A stretch of DNA of 64,000 bases, taken from Sphingobium sp. Leaf26. GTDB lineage: Bacteria > Pseudomonadota > Alphaproteobacteria > Sphingomonadales > Sphingomonadaceae. Below, piece after piece: positions 18,706-27,603 of the stretch. The stretch covers positions 102,370 to 166,369 of the forward strand of contig NZ_LMKV01000002.1 in assembly GCF_001421665.1 (NCBI RefSeq), read 5' to 3'. The position numbers and the translations under genes were made by a program. Position 1 is the stretch's first letter; every line of letters starts with the position of its first letter. The notes under the pieces were generated by a model. The model was not told where the DNA came from. It made no database searches and saw only the letters and a list, made by a program, of their open reading frames with translations.

Positions 18706-19698
18706 ATGATGTGCCAGACCGAGGGCTTTCCCGCCCTGAAAGTGCCAGAACGCTCCATTCCCGTCCCGCGCTCGATCAGCGTCCAGGCGCAGGCTGTGCT
18801 TGGCAGGGCCGCCGGAAACCCTCTCGTCTGGCCACCCTATCCGCCGCTTGATGATGTCGACGCCTGGCTGGAATATATCGACGCTGCTGACGCCAATATG
18901 AAGGCGATGATCGAGGCGATGCCCGATCCGGGCGACGATGCCGCGTTCGAGACGCTCCAGATTGGCGATGCAGCCTGTTTCCGCGTGCCGACTGGCCCGG
19001 ACCCGGAGGATGGATCGGGCAATATCCTCCTCACCATCCATGGCGGCGCGCTGATCGGGGGCGGTGGAGCGCTTTGCCGCGTCATGGCGTGCAGGGCCGC
19101 GGCGCGCATCGGCGCAACCGTTTACGCACCCGACTATCGGATGCCGCCGCGCTTTCCCTATCCGGTTCCGCTGGACGACTGCCTCGCCGTATATCGCGCG
19201 GTGATTAATCGTCACGCGCCGGACAGGATCGTCGTGCATGGCAATTCGGCTGGCGGCAATCTGGCCGCCGCGCTCATGCTCAAGGCCAGGGCGGAGGGGC
19301 TGCCGCTGCCCGCGGGCCTCATATTGGAGACGCCGGAACTCGACCTGACGGAATCGGGCGACAGTTTTCAGACCAACGCGATCATCGATGTCGTGTTGCA
19401 GGGCAGCCTGATGGCGGCAAACTGCCTCTATGCGGGCAGCCATGATCTGGAAGAACCCCTTCTCTCGCCCCTATTTGGCGACTTTGCGGGCGGCTGGCCC
19501 CCAACCCTGCTGACGGCGGGGACGCGCGACATGTTTCTATCGAATGCCGTTCGGATGCATCACCGGTTGCGCGCAGCGGACGCCCCCGCAGAGCTGCTGG
19601 TCTATGAGGCGATGCCCCATGGCGGCTTCTTCGGAACGCCAGAGGATGACGCCGTCTCAAGCGACATCCGCGCGTTCGCCCGCCGCTGCTGGTCCTAG
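18706..19698 (+). CDS. Alpha/beta hydrolase, hormone-sensitive-lipase family
   Basis: 330 residues. The oxyanion motif HGGALIGGGG (near residue 117) and the nucleophile elbow GNSAGGNLAAALM (near 182; Asn replaces the more common Asp of GDSAGG) define the HSL/acetyl-esterase group; PHGGFFG supplies the catalytic His. AAGGA before 18706 supports that ATG, while the in-frame start at 18643 has none. It could remove an acyl group from the imported substrate, or act as a lactonase. It lies behind the terminator, so it probably has its own promoter. Confidence 0.85.
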   Translation: MMCQTEGFPALKVPERSIPVPRSISVQAQAVLGRAAGNPLVWPPYPPLDDVDAWLEYIDAADANMKAMIEAMPDPGDDAAFETLQIGDAACFRVPTGPDPEDGSGNILLTIHGGALIGGGGALCRVMACRAAARIGATVYAPDYRMPPRFPYPVPLDDCLAVYRAVINRHAPDRIVVHGNSAGGNLAAALMLKARAEGLPLPAGLILETPELDLTESGDSFQTNAIIDVVLQGSLMAANCLYAGSHDLEEPLLSPLFGDFAGGWPPTLLTAGTRDMFLSNAVRMHHRLRAADAPAELLVYEAMPHGGFFGTPEDDAVSSDIRAFARRCWS

Positions 19699-20523
19699 CG
19701 GCGATGCGGTGGGGCGGCGATCCAGGGTGACGCGCCTGTGTAAAAGCTGCGAAGTACACAGTACCGCAGGCCACGCATGTGCGCGGGCGCGGACCCGTGG
19801 CACGGATTTCGCAACAGGAGATTTTGCGAAACGCACGCGCGGCGGCGGGCCGTCCGGGCGGGGACGGACGATGGGAAAAAGTCAGGGGCGGATGGCGTGG
19901 CGCAGGGGTGCAGGACAGCGTGTGTTCTTGGGCGATGGTCGACCGTCTGCTTTTCTAACGCCTGAACCTGAACGAATGGCCGCTTCCAAGAAATAGAAAT
20001 TACCCGTTCGACGGCGACAAATGGCGCATTACCGCTCGGCAGTTCGTCGTCTTAGACTGGCGCAGTGTTGCCGGGCCGACTTACGGTAGGAATGGCCGGT
20101 AGCGGATTGTCGGATTTCCGGTGGCCGGGCGGCGATAGCCAACGGCCATCCTTCTACACCGGCGATCGGTCGAATAGCTGCAAGTCGGCTGTCGACCAAA
20201 GCCGGGCGCAAAGGCATATTTCTCACACTCCGGAAGCGGACGCTCTCTTGTATTATGGCTGTCGGTAAGCGGCCACTACCCATATCTAACGACAGGTGGC
20301 GCAGATGATAAACCGTGCGTGACTGACTGGCGCAGATCGGGGATGGCGGCTTTGATCCTGGCTGCAACCGCATCTTCGGCTCTTTGCCGGCGCCCAGCAT
20401 CTGACGATGCCAGATCCTGCCTTATCCACATTGGAATTCGAGCAACGGTTGAGGCGAGGAGGGCACAAAGAATCTGGCCCGACCGCGCATGGCGTGCATC
20501 GTCGGAAGCACTGTCTGAACCGC
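19699..20523. other. Region without a recognisable gene (about 825 bp)
   Basis: Open frames here are short and have no family resemblance or convincing ribosome sites. The stretch is the left border of a mosaic, partly decayed zone that runs to the split tRNA-Ser. I see no complete inverted repeat or transposase. Confidence 0.45.
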
Positions 20524-20769
20524 TCAATTGATTGCTCCTACAGATTTTAACCGGCACGCTTCAATCAACCGGCGCAGGCTCTCGACGAGGACAAGTGTGG
20601 AGCTACCCAATTTCACAACCTCAACTTCGCGATCTGCGATCAGCACATACAGCGTGCTGCGACTGACGCCGATGAAGCGGCAAGCGTCGGGGACGCGCAA
20701 GCATATGGGTTCAACGTTGCTGCCTTGCTGTTCTACGTCAACATTTTGGAAGGCTGTCCGCTGGGCCAT
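20524..20769 (-). CDS. Small AlpA/excisionase-like helix-turn-helix protein
   Basis: About 81 residues from the ATG at 20769. PICLRVPDACRFIGVSRSTLYVLIADREVEVVKLGSSTLV is a MerR/AlpA-type winged helix (the part after the start is the DNA-binding core). Such proteins regulate excision of P4-type islands. It lies on the same strand as the decayed integrase at 21517-22306 and is probably from the same old element. It may still be translated; whether it has a target is unknown. Confidence 0.6.
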   Translation of the reverse strand: MAQRTAFQNVDVEQQGSNVEPICLRVPDACRFIGVSRSTLYVLIADREVEVVKLGSSTLVLVESLRRLIEACRLKSVGAIN

Positions 20770-21516
20770 GCGAAGCTCTTTGGTGCTGGCGGTGACGAAC
20801 AAGACCGCTGGGGAGAAACGGCCAGCCCACCACCGTCGCCGATTATCGGTGACGCGAAAGGTGGGTGCTACATGACGTTTCTACGCCAGAGTCTGTCATT
20901 CTACGCTCATGCGTCGGCAGATTGGGTTTAGGCGGATGCTATCGGCTTTGCATGGGTATTGCGGCGTTCCCTTCCGACGCGCTCTCAGCACTGCGGTTTA
21001 GAGATATCTGCCAGCGCCAGAATTGTTGAAATCATTAGAGAATTGGCGGGAGGAGACGGCGGGGCCTCATCGGTGACGGCTTAAATACAGTAACTAGACC
21101 AACCACATAGCCCACAGCCGACGGCGGGCCTTTTATCTCGCCCTCCTATTTGGGCCAGTGTTTTTCGTAGGTCTCGCCATCGTCGTTCCTCTTTCATCAA
21201 AGTAAAATGCAAGGTCTGCCGCGCCTGTATGTGAACTCCTGCAAAGCATTCGAGGTCAGGTACGCCGCGCACTCCTCCGTGCTCATCGACGGTGTGTTGG
21301 AACTGATCGCAAGCAGCGTTCGAACCGTCGCGGCACATGTCGCTATCGGATTTACGGGGCAGCATCACAGGCATTCGAGCGTGGTCCAGCAATGCTGGCC
21401 ACAGGCGAGATATCGTGCTTCCCGTTTTCCTGGTCTGTACCATTCCTCTGCCGCTCGCGCGGTCCTCCTTAAGCGCTGTGGGCCGTCACAAAGGCGACGC
21501 CCGTGGGTTTTCCCTG
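20770..21516. other. Decayed region between HTH gene and integrase remnant
   Basis: About 750 bp with no gene I can support. Frames on the plus strand (21207-21638) and minus strand (21081-21443) have no recognisable family. It probably represents cargo of the older integrated element that has degraded. Confidence 0.4.
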
Positions 21517-22306
21517 TCATGATCGGGCAGCGGCAAGGCGCTGCACCTTGGCTGCATTGCGGACGGCGATCTCCTGTTCGGCCGTATCGGGATCGCCGAC
21601 ATAGAAAGTGCCGTCGCGCCACATGGCATGCATGGTGACGGCGAGCTTGAACGACTCCCCTTCGCGCAACCTGACCATGAAGGCTGCCACATCGGCATAG
21701 GGCATGGCCGCAAAATGCCCGTCCTTCTTGGGCTGGCGCGGAAACCCCTTGGTGATGGATCGCATCGGCGCTTCGGTTTCGCGGTAGCCCGACGCAAACG
21801 CCCAATCTAGGACAGCGCCGATCCGCTGGCGCACCCGGCGCGCCTTTTCCGGCTTGGTCAGCCAGATTTCGGCAAGCACGTTGCGGATCATCCGGCCAGT
21901 AATCTCCGACACCCGGATATCGCCGATGAGGGAAGGCGAAGGCTTCCAGCGCTCGCAGCCATTGCCCTTCATGCTTCTCGTTGCGCCAGGTCTTGCGATT
22001 GGCCGCATAGACCTTCGCCGTCGCTTCCCTGAACGTCGGTATGCCGCTCGCCTTACGCTTCTCGAAAACCGGGTCGGGGCCAAGCTCAACCCAGGTCCGC
22101 ACCACGCGCGCCCGATCGCGGGCGACGGACAGCGTCACCTTCGATGCGCTGCCTAATCCGATGTCGCGCCTACGCCCATGCTTCTGGACCCTGCACACCC
22201 AGCTTTTGGAGCCAGTGGAGCCGACCACCAGGAACAGGCCGTCACAGTCACCGAAACGGCCCGGTCGCTTCGCCGCCTTCACACCTGTTACAGAGAGCTT
22301 TCCCAT
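21517..22306 (-). pseudogene. Frameshifted tyrosine recombinase (P4-type integrase) remnant
   Basis: From the ATG at 22306 the first frame encodes the DUF4102-like N-terminus (MGKLSVTGVKAAKRPGRFGD, DGLFLVVGSTGSKSWVCRV) and core-binding start (FREATAKVYAANRKTWRNEK). Near 21930 the similarity moves to another frame, with EITGRMIRNVLAEIWLTKPEKA and VLDWAFASGYRE ending at 21517. The catalytic Arg/His/Tyr half is missing: after VAAFMVRLREGESF the sequence no longer looks like an integrase. It starts about 150 bp beyond the 3' end of the split tRNA-Ser, the usual place for an integrase targeting that gene. Confidence 0.85.
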
Positions 22307-22452
22307 GCCGATATTCTCCCACGCTTTTTACCACACGCCAAATCGGTCACCGACAGATGCGAGGGGATGACGTGGGACGCGGATCAGCCCGAAAGGCCCG
22401 TAAATACTGGCCTTTTTTTTCGGTTCGCTGGGGATGTAGGAAAACAAGGTTT

Positions 22453-22510
22453 TGGCGGAAGCGGTGGGATTCGAACCCACGGTGAGCGTAAACCCACGGC
22501 GGTTTTCAAG
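22453..22510 (-). pseudogene. 3' half of split tRNA-Ser(UGA), with CCA
   Basis: Read on the minus strand from 22510: loop CTTGAAA, anticodon 3' stem ACCGC, an 18-nt variable arm, T stem GTGGG/CCCAC with TTCGAAT loop, acceptor CGCTTCC, then G and CCA. The 5' half is 8.3 kb away at 30811-30849. ACCGC pairs perfectly with GCGGT there, and CGCTTCC pairs with GGAAGTG with one G-U. Joined at the shared 7-nt loop they give a normal 90-nt tRNA-Ser, the same length as the intact copy at 30597-30686. Confidence 0.92.
22504..22510. repeat. attL core (7 bp, tRNA anticodon loop)
   Basis: TTTCAAG, complement of the loop CTTGAAA. The host side is the tRNA 3' half, the element side begins TTTAGCG. The 7-bp length matches the crossover overlap of many tyrosine recombinases. 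Confidence 0.85.
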
Positions 22511-22661
22511 TTTAGCGTAACCGGCGTTAGCGCATGTTTGCAGAGGCTATCATAAGCAAGCCGAGCTAAGGGAAACAGCCATATTTGGCCGCTGGACGTT
22601 TTACGTAGGTTGCCGTAAGTTAGCGCAAGCTGCTTATGACTTGCTTACGAGGTTTCCCGCA

Positions 22662-23927
22662 ATGGCTATCAAACTGACAAAGACGGTCGTTGACCGCATC
22701 AAGCCCGGCCCAAAGGACGAGTTTCATTGGGACGCGGAGGTGAAGGGCTTCGGCGCTCGCGTGACGCCCAAGGGTAAGGTCACGTTCGTGGTGCAGGGAC
22801 GCGTTGAGGGGAGCGGCAAGGAAGCCCGCATCACCATTGGCCCATACGGCGTGTTCACGGTGGATCAGGCGCGCGACGTAGCGAAGGAGCATTTGCGCTC
22901 CATGCGGATGGGGAACGACCCGCGCGACGTAAAGAAGCAGAGTGAGGCGATGAAGGTGACGCTCGCTTCCGTCATGGAAGCGTATGTTTCCCGACCGGGC
23001 AAGCTCAAGGAAACAAGCCAGTGGGCGATCCGCCGCCATGTGACCACGACCTTCGCGGCGTGGAAGGACAAGCCGGTCGTCAACATCACCGAGGATATGT
23101 GCCGCACCCGGTATCGCGAGATATTGACGAAGGGCCTGCGTGGTAATCGCGAGGGAGGCTCACCGGGGCAAGCAAATCAGGCGTTTTCGGTTCTCGGGGC
23201 GCTGCTGAACTACGCTGCACGCCAGCATAAGCGGGCGGACGGTTCGCCGCTGATCTTGCGCAACCCCGTTGCCGTTCTGCGCGACGACAAGGTGAAGTTG
23301 AAGCCGCGCACCGCGCGTATCCTTGACGCCAAGGTCGGCGCAGCTTGGAATGCGCTGACCGAGTGGCGCGCCAACGCTCATAATCGCGATACCATGTCGA
23401 GCATCGACCTTGTGCGGTTCCTCATGCTCACTGGCCTGCGCATCGGTGAAGCGTCGTCGCTCAAGTGGAGCCAGGTCAAACTGGAGGAGGGATATTTTCA
23501 CCTCCCGAACCCGAAGAACGGCAACCCGGTGTCAATGCCGCTCTCGACGCAAGCGGCTGATTTGCTGAGGGCGCGCCCGAGGGTTGAGGATAATGAATAC
23601 GTGTTCCCGTCATGGGGCAAGCTGGGCCACATCAAAGACCCGCGCGATCTGATGAAGAAGCTGAGCAAAGTGGCGGGGACGAACATAACCCCGCACGCAC
23701 TTCGGCGGACGTATACGAACATCGCGCTGACTCACTGCGACATCCAGAAATACAGGGCCGACCTGCTCAGCAACCGCCTCACTCGCGACGTAACCATTGA
23801 ACACTATTTCGATACGACGAACCTTCAGAAGTTCCAGCCGGAGGCGCAGAAGATCGGCGACTATCTCGATCTTGAAGCGGCGAAGGTGGCCGGTGCCAAC
23901 GTGGTAGTGCTGGCGCAGCGAGCGTGA
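22662..23927 (+). CDS. int: Tyrosine recombinase / integrase of the element
   Basis: 421 residues, intact. DUF4102-like arm-binding N-terminus (IKLTKTVVDRIKPGPKDEF, DAEVKGFGARVTPKGK), SAM-like core-binding domain about 100-200, catalytic domain about 210-390 with the first Arg in FLMLTGLRIGEASSLKW, HALRRTYTNIA as the His-x-x-Arg box and a Tyr nucleophile in IEHYFD. GAGG lies 8 nt before the ATG at 22662; the upstream TTG at 22641 is unlikely. It sits 150 bp from attL and should catalyse insertion into the tRNA-Ser anticodon loop. Confidence 0.93.
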   Translation: MAIKLTKTVVDRIKPGPKDEFHWDAEVKGFGARVTPKGKVTFVVQGRVEGSGKEARITIGPYGVFTVDQARDVAKEHLRSMRMGNDPRDVKKQSEAMKVTLASVMEAYVSRPGKLKETSQWAIRRHVTTTFAAWKDKPVVNITEDMCRTRYREILTKGLRGNREGGSPGQANQAFSVLGALLNYAARQHKRADGSPLILRNPVAVLRDDKVKLKPRTARILDAKVGAAWNALTEWRANAHNRDTMSSIDLVRFLMLTGLRIGEASSLKWSQVKLEEGYFHLPNPKNGNPVSMPLSTQAADLLRARPRVEDNEYVFPSWGKLGHIKDPRDLMKKLSKVAGTNITPHALRRTYTNIALTHCDIQKYRADLLSNRLTRDVTIEHYFDTTNLQKFQPEAQKIGDYLDLEAAKVAGANVVVLAQRA

Positions 23928-24367
23928 CCCACGCGCTGGGCCGCGCAGCCTCGCGCACAGCGGCGATCGCGTAGCGCCGCCGGGTTAGGGGCGGCGGGGT
24001 GGCGATCGCGCCCCACAGCGGCTTACAGCGAGAGCCGGTCCCGGTCGGTCAAATCGAACTATTCGGGCAAATCGGTCGAAGCCGGCATTAGGCCAATCGC
24101 CCCCTGATCGGTTTACGGACCAAAAATCTGCCGACCTGATCTTTGCCGATTACGCTCTCCCGGTTCGGGACGGTGGACCTGCATTTTATCCAACATTGGC
24201 CGTTTAGCTTGTGCTAACAATGCAGTTGCTGTTCGTCCTCCATGGCAGGGCGACGGCGCAACGGGCTTCTTGCGAAGCTGCCGACACCCCAATTCCCTGC
24301 TCTGGGTTCCCCGCAGGCCATCGCCTAGCGGCTCATGGCGCTCGCGGGCATTGCAGGAGTGTCTGCA
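23928..24367. other. Non-coding region after the integrase (440 bp)
   Basis: No gene seen. It contains two GGCGATCGCG copies (about 23962 and 24001) and short repeats around AAATCG near 24048-24080. These could be binding sites for the AlpA-like protein encoded just downstream; nothing more can be said. Confidence 0.35.
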
Positions 24368-24598
24368 ATGAGTGCCGTTAAAGTTCTCAATCACTATGAA
24401 GCCGCCGCGTTGATCGGCGTCACGCCCGCCACCCTCCGCTTCTGGCGCTGCAAGGGCAAGGGGCCGCCCTTCATCAAGCTGGGCCAGTCCAAGCAGGCCG
24501 GGGTTTGTTACGACCCGGCTGACATCGAGGCATGGAAGGCGGCGCGCAAGTTCGCGTCCACCAGCGCCGCGACCGTCCAGTATCCCGCCACAGCATGA
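24368..24598 (+). CDS. AlpA/MerR-like helix-turn-helix regulator
   Basis: 76 residues from the ATG at 24368, which has GCAGGAG 8 nt upstream. VLNHYEAAALIGVTPATLRFWRCKGKGPPFIKLG and VCYDPADIEAWKAARKF form the standard excisionase-type winged helix. In P4-like and satellite elements such a protein activates the integrase or replication genes and helps excision. It lies between integrase and ATPase, as expected. Confidence 0.85.
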   Translation: MSAVKVLNHYEAAALIGVTPATLRFWRCKGKGPPFIKLGQSKQAGVCYDPADIEAWKAARKFASTSAATVQYPATA

Positions 24599-24811
24599 AC
24601 GTCATGAATAGGGGCCGGACGCCCAGCAGCATCCGACCCCCGAAAGGTATCACAGTGACCAGCGCCAATTATAGCGGCCTCGCTGCGAGGTCGCAAACAT
24701 CAACATGCCCCGAAGTTTGTGCGAAATACTTTGCTTCGCGTAAAAATTTGCCGAGTGCAGATGGCGACAGGCAGAAATCCCTTATTACCCCGACCCGGCA
24801 GGAGGTGCATC

Positions 24812-26152
24812 ATGTCTCAGCCGCATGAAGTCGATGGCATCACCTACGATCCAGCTTTCCTTGCGGAGACACTTCCGCCGCGTGATCCTGAACTTGGTTT
24901 CCATCTCAACTGGAAGGAGAAGGTTGAGTGGGAACAGAGCCGCGTGAAACTGGCGGAGCAACATGCGCGCGCCGAAGAGGCGAAGACAAAGCGTGAGCGA
25001 ATGCGGCGAGGGCTTGGACCCGACGCATCCGACGCTCCCCGTGAGCTTGTCTTTCGGTCGCTGGGTGGGGTTCAGATGCACGCCATCGAATGGCTTTGGA
25101 CCGGGTGGATTCCGAAGGGATATATCACCCTGCTGGCGGGCGAGACGGGCGCGGGCAAGTCCACGGTGTTCGCGGACGTGACGGCGCGTGTGACCACAGG
25201 TGCGCCGTGGCCCGGCGAATACGACTGCCCCAACGCATGGCGGAAGCCCGAGCGGGTGCTGTGGCTGGGCAGCGAGGACAGCATTGAGGAAATGACGGTG
25301 CCAAGGCTCACCGCGTGCGGTGCCAACCTTGCGAACGTGGTTGAGATTCAGGGCGTCATGCAGGAAGGCAAGCGCAACACGTTTTCCATGCAAGACGACT
25401 TGGAGGCGGTGAGCAAGGGGTTGGCGGAGGCGCGCGACATGGGCGATCCGTTTGCCATGCTCGTTATTGACCCCGTGACCAGCTACCTGCCGGGGCAGAA
25501 GCTGCGCAAGGTCGATCTCAACGACGCTGGGCAACTCCGCACGGTGTTGGAGCCGTGGTTGATCCTCGCGCAGACGCACAACATCGCCATTGTCTGCGTG
25601 ACCCACTTTGCGAAGGCGACTGACCGCTCCATGCTTCATCGCGTCCTCGGCTCGACCGCATTCGTTCAGACTTGCCGCAGCCTGTGTGCCGTGATGGAGC
25701 CACCCCGAACCGAGGACGAGGAACTGGACCCTCACGCAAAGGTGTTCATGCAGGTGAAGATGAATCTGCCAGAACATCCCGGCGGAGCATGGCGTTTCAA
25801 TACCGAGCGTGTCGAGGTTGGCAGTGACCACAGGAACGGCAAGCCGATCTACGCCACGCGCCCGGCATGGGACCAGCTAGACCCCGCACTGACCCCGAAC
25901 AGCACCGTGGGCAAATCACGCGGACCCAAGAGCCAGTATGAACCGCAATTCGCCATGTGGTTCCAAGGCTTCTACCTGATCTATCCTAACCACGAGTGGC
26001 TGCCTGTCAGCACGGTGAAACAGGTCGCCTTGCAAGAGAAGGTCGTCTCGGCAAGCTGGTGGGACAAGCATAGCGCTGACCACATGCAGAAGGAGAACAT
26101 CAAAGGCACTTGGATGTGCCGACCGAAGCAAATTGCCCCTGCTAAAGAGTGA
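24812..26152 (+). CDS. RepA/RecA-like hexameric ATPase (AAA_25 type)
   Basis: 446 residues. The start at 24812 has GGAGG 7 nt upstream; an in-frame start at 24719 does not. A charged coiled-coil stretch (residues about 30-75) precedes the core: Walker A GETGAGKST near residue 109, Walker B-like FAMLVIDPVTSYLPG, and a sensor-like IVCVTHFAKATDRS. This is the fold of plasmid RepA and phage-satellite replicative helicases. It probably drives DNA replication of the excised element; it could instead be a defence ATPase. The C-terminal 100 residues look like a winged-helix DNA-binding tail. Confidence 0.82.
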   Translation: MSQPHEVDGITYDPAFLAETLPPRDPELGFHLNWKEKVEWEQSRVKLAEQHARAEEAKTKRERMRRGLGPDASDAPRELVFRSLGGVQMHAIEWLWTGWIPKGYITLLAGETGAGKSTVFADVTARVTTGAPWPGEYDCPNAWRKPERVLWLGSEDSIEEMTVPRLTACGANLANVVEIQGVMQEGKRNTFSMQDDLEAVSKGLAEARDMGDPFAMLVIDPVTSYLPGQKLRKVDLNDAGQLRTVLEPWLILAQTHNIAIVCVTHFAKATDRSMLHRVLGSTAFVQTCRSLCAVMEPPRTEDEELDPHAKVFMQVKMNLPEHPGGAWRFNTERVEVGSDHRNGKPIYATRPAWDQLDPALTPNSTVGKSRGPKSQYEPQFAMWFQGFYLIYPNHEWLPVSTVKQVALQEKVVSASWWDKHSADHMQKENIKGTWMCRPKQIAPAKE

Positions 26153-26156
26153 GTTA

Positions 26157-26273
26157 GGTGGGGAAAGTGGGGGGTGTGGTTGCAAACTGGGGAAACTGGG
26201 GAGGGTGGTGGCTAAGCGTTTGTTTTTACTCACTCCACCCCCCACTGCCCCCACAGCCCCCACTCCCCCCACC
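26157..26273. repeat. G-run / C-run inverted repeat region
   Basis: 26157-26213 has many G3-G6 runs on the plus strand; 26236-26273 has matching C-runs. AGTGGGGGGTG (26166-26176) and CACCCCCCACT (26236-26246) are exact 11-bp complements separated by 59 nt. It could form a long hairpin or G-quadruplexes and lies just behind the ATPase gene. Confidence 0.7.
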
Positions 26274-26378
26274 TTGCGGGGTTTCGTTACATGCGCGCCC
26301 GCGTGCGCAACGCTGGTCCCACCTGTGGTCATTACAGCGATCGGTGTTAGAACCGTCCGTCAATCACAGGGGCGCTTC

Positions 26379-26783
26379 TTGCGACATCAACTCACCGGCA
26401 ATGCAGGCATGTATCATGTTGCGCGCGAACTATCCCGGCGCGGCTGGCACGTTATGCCGACCGTGCGCAATGCGCGTGGGGCGGACCTGTATGCGGCGAG
26501 CGAGGACGAGGCGCGGGTGTTGCCCATTCAGTCCAAGGCGCTGTCGAAACGCAACCCGGTCCCGCTAGGCGGCTCGCTCGACACCCTGCGCTCCGAATGG
26601 TGGATCATCACGATCAACGCCAATACCGACATGCCCACCTGTTTCGTGATGACGCTGGCCGAGGTGAAGGACGCTGCGCACCGTGGTCAGAACGAGGCGG
26701 GCAAGGTGTCATATTGGCTCCAGCCGAAACACTACGACCAGCTTGAATATCGGGACGCATGGCACCGGCTGGGTGAGCCGTAG
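26379..26783 (+). CDS. PD-(D/E)XK-like nuclease-fold protein
   Basis: About 134 residues if it starts at the TTG at 26379 (AGGGG 7 nt upstream) or 125 from the ATG at 26409. I prefer the TTG because LTGNAGMYHVARELSRRGWHV is the expected first helix. RNARGADLYA supplies the core Asp and LPIQSKAL the Q-x-K that follows it, the active-site pattern of Holliday-resolvase and restriction-type folds. The Glu usually in the first helix is not obvious. An upstream extension to 26133 is Pro/Thr low complexity and probably not coding. It ends 1 bp from the next gene, which is reversed. Confidence 0.65.
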   Translation: MRHQLTGNAGMYHVARELSRRGWHVMPTVRNARGADLYAASEDEARVLPIQSKALSKRNPVPLGGSLDTLRSEWWIITINANTDMPTCFVMTLAEVKDAAHRGQNEAGKVSYWLQPKHYDQLEYRDAWHRLGEP

Positions 26784-26784
26784 G

Positions 26785-27276
26785 TCAGCCAGTGCCTTCG
26801 CAGATGCCAATTATTCGCGCCACCAGTTCCGGCATTGAGCATCGATAGGGAACGAACTTGTCTTTGCTATCGATGTTCGTGTTGGGTCGGATGACAAACT
26901 TCTTCTCGGTGGTTCTGCCAAGCTGCGGCAGTATGGCCAGCGGGACGAACCATGTGGTCAGGAACTGCGTCAGGTCGTCATTCATTAGTGCAGCGACGAG
27001 ATAGGTCTGGCGCGTCTCGTTGAAGGTCGCACGCCGCACCTCGAAATGCGTGCCAGTGCCGCGCTCCTTCGTGCCGGGCTTGAACAGCGTCACGGTGCGG
27101 CACTTTAATTGGATAGCGACAGACCGCCCGGTCAGCTTGTCGAAGAACAGCACGTCCAACCCATCGTCGTCAGCCAGCGGTTGGAATGGCGAGAGCCGAC
27201 CGTCGCTTGCCTTCATGATGGCGTTCACCAGCAAGTTTTCGCCGATGGCACCAATTTGAGTTGAAGATAGAGGCAT
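26785..27276 (-). CDS. PD-(D/E)XK-like nuclease-fold protein (opposite strand)
   Basis: 163 residues. TQIGAIGENLLVNAIMKAS has the first-helix Glu, DDDGLDVLFFD the core Asp, and SVAIQLKCRTV the Q-x-K; this is the DUF4365-like, restriction-endonuclease-like layout. The C-terminal half (FLTTWFVPLAILPQLGR) is not recognised. GAGGG precedes the ATG. It is tail to tail with a second protein of the same fold. It may process DNA during element replication or act against competing phages; neither is shown. Confidence 0.68.
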   Translation of the reverse strand: MPLSSTQIGAIGENLLVNAIMKASDGRLSPFQPLADDDGLDVLFFDKLTGRSVAIQLKCRTVTLFKPGTKERGTGTHFEVRRATFNETRQTYLVAALMNDDLTQFLTTWFVPLAILPQLGRTTEKKFVIRPNTNIDSKDKFVPYRCSMPELVARIIGICEGTG

Positions 27277-27603
27277 GGTCGCCCTCGTAACCTGTCTTGC
27301 AGATCACCGCTACTGTGGTCACCACATGCAGCGAGCAGCGCCGGGGGTAGGGGCACCAAAGCCGCACCGTCGCCGCTACACGGGCACCCCATGCGTGCCG
27401 CGCCCCCAGCGTGCCCCGTAGCGCCGCGTAAGTGCATGTAGATCAAGCCAAAAAGTCAGGAACGGCAAATACGGTATTTTGCGGTCCTAACAGGCAGAAC
27501 TGAACTAAGTGACTGTTAAATAACAAAAACAGGTTGCGGACCTTCGCGCGGCCTAGTTACGCATAAGCCTACCGTAACTTATCAGCCGAAAGTGTAGTTC
27601 GAT
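27277..27603. promoter_or_regulatory. Divergent control region (327 bp)
   Basis: No gene. It must hold the promoters of the minus-strand nuclease and the rightward operon. Near 27556-27583 there is a pair of related inverted words (GTTACGCATAAGC and CCGTAACTTATC). Similar words (GCTTATG, GTAAGTTA) occur in the integrase promoter at 22613-22639, so a common element regulator may bind both. Confidence 0.4.

Noticed and set aside
17314..19443. 709-residue open frame opposite the TonB receptor
   Set aside because: Shadow of GC-rich coding on the other strand; no family features, and the plus-strand receptor and esterase are clear.
26133..26378. N-terminal extension of the 26.4-kb nuclease-fold gene
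   Set aside because: It translates the G-run/C-run block into Gly/Pro/Thr repeats, overlaps the ATPase end and has no ribosome site.
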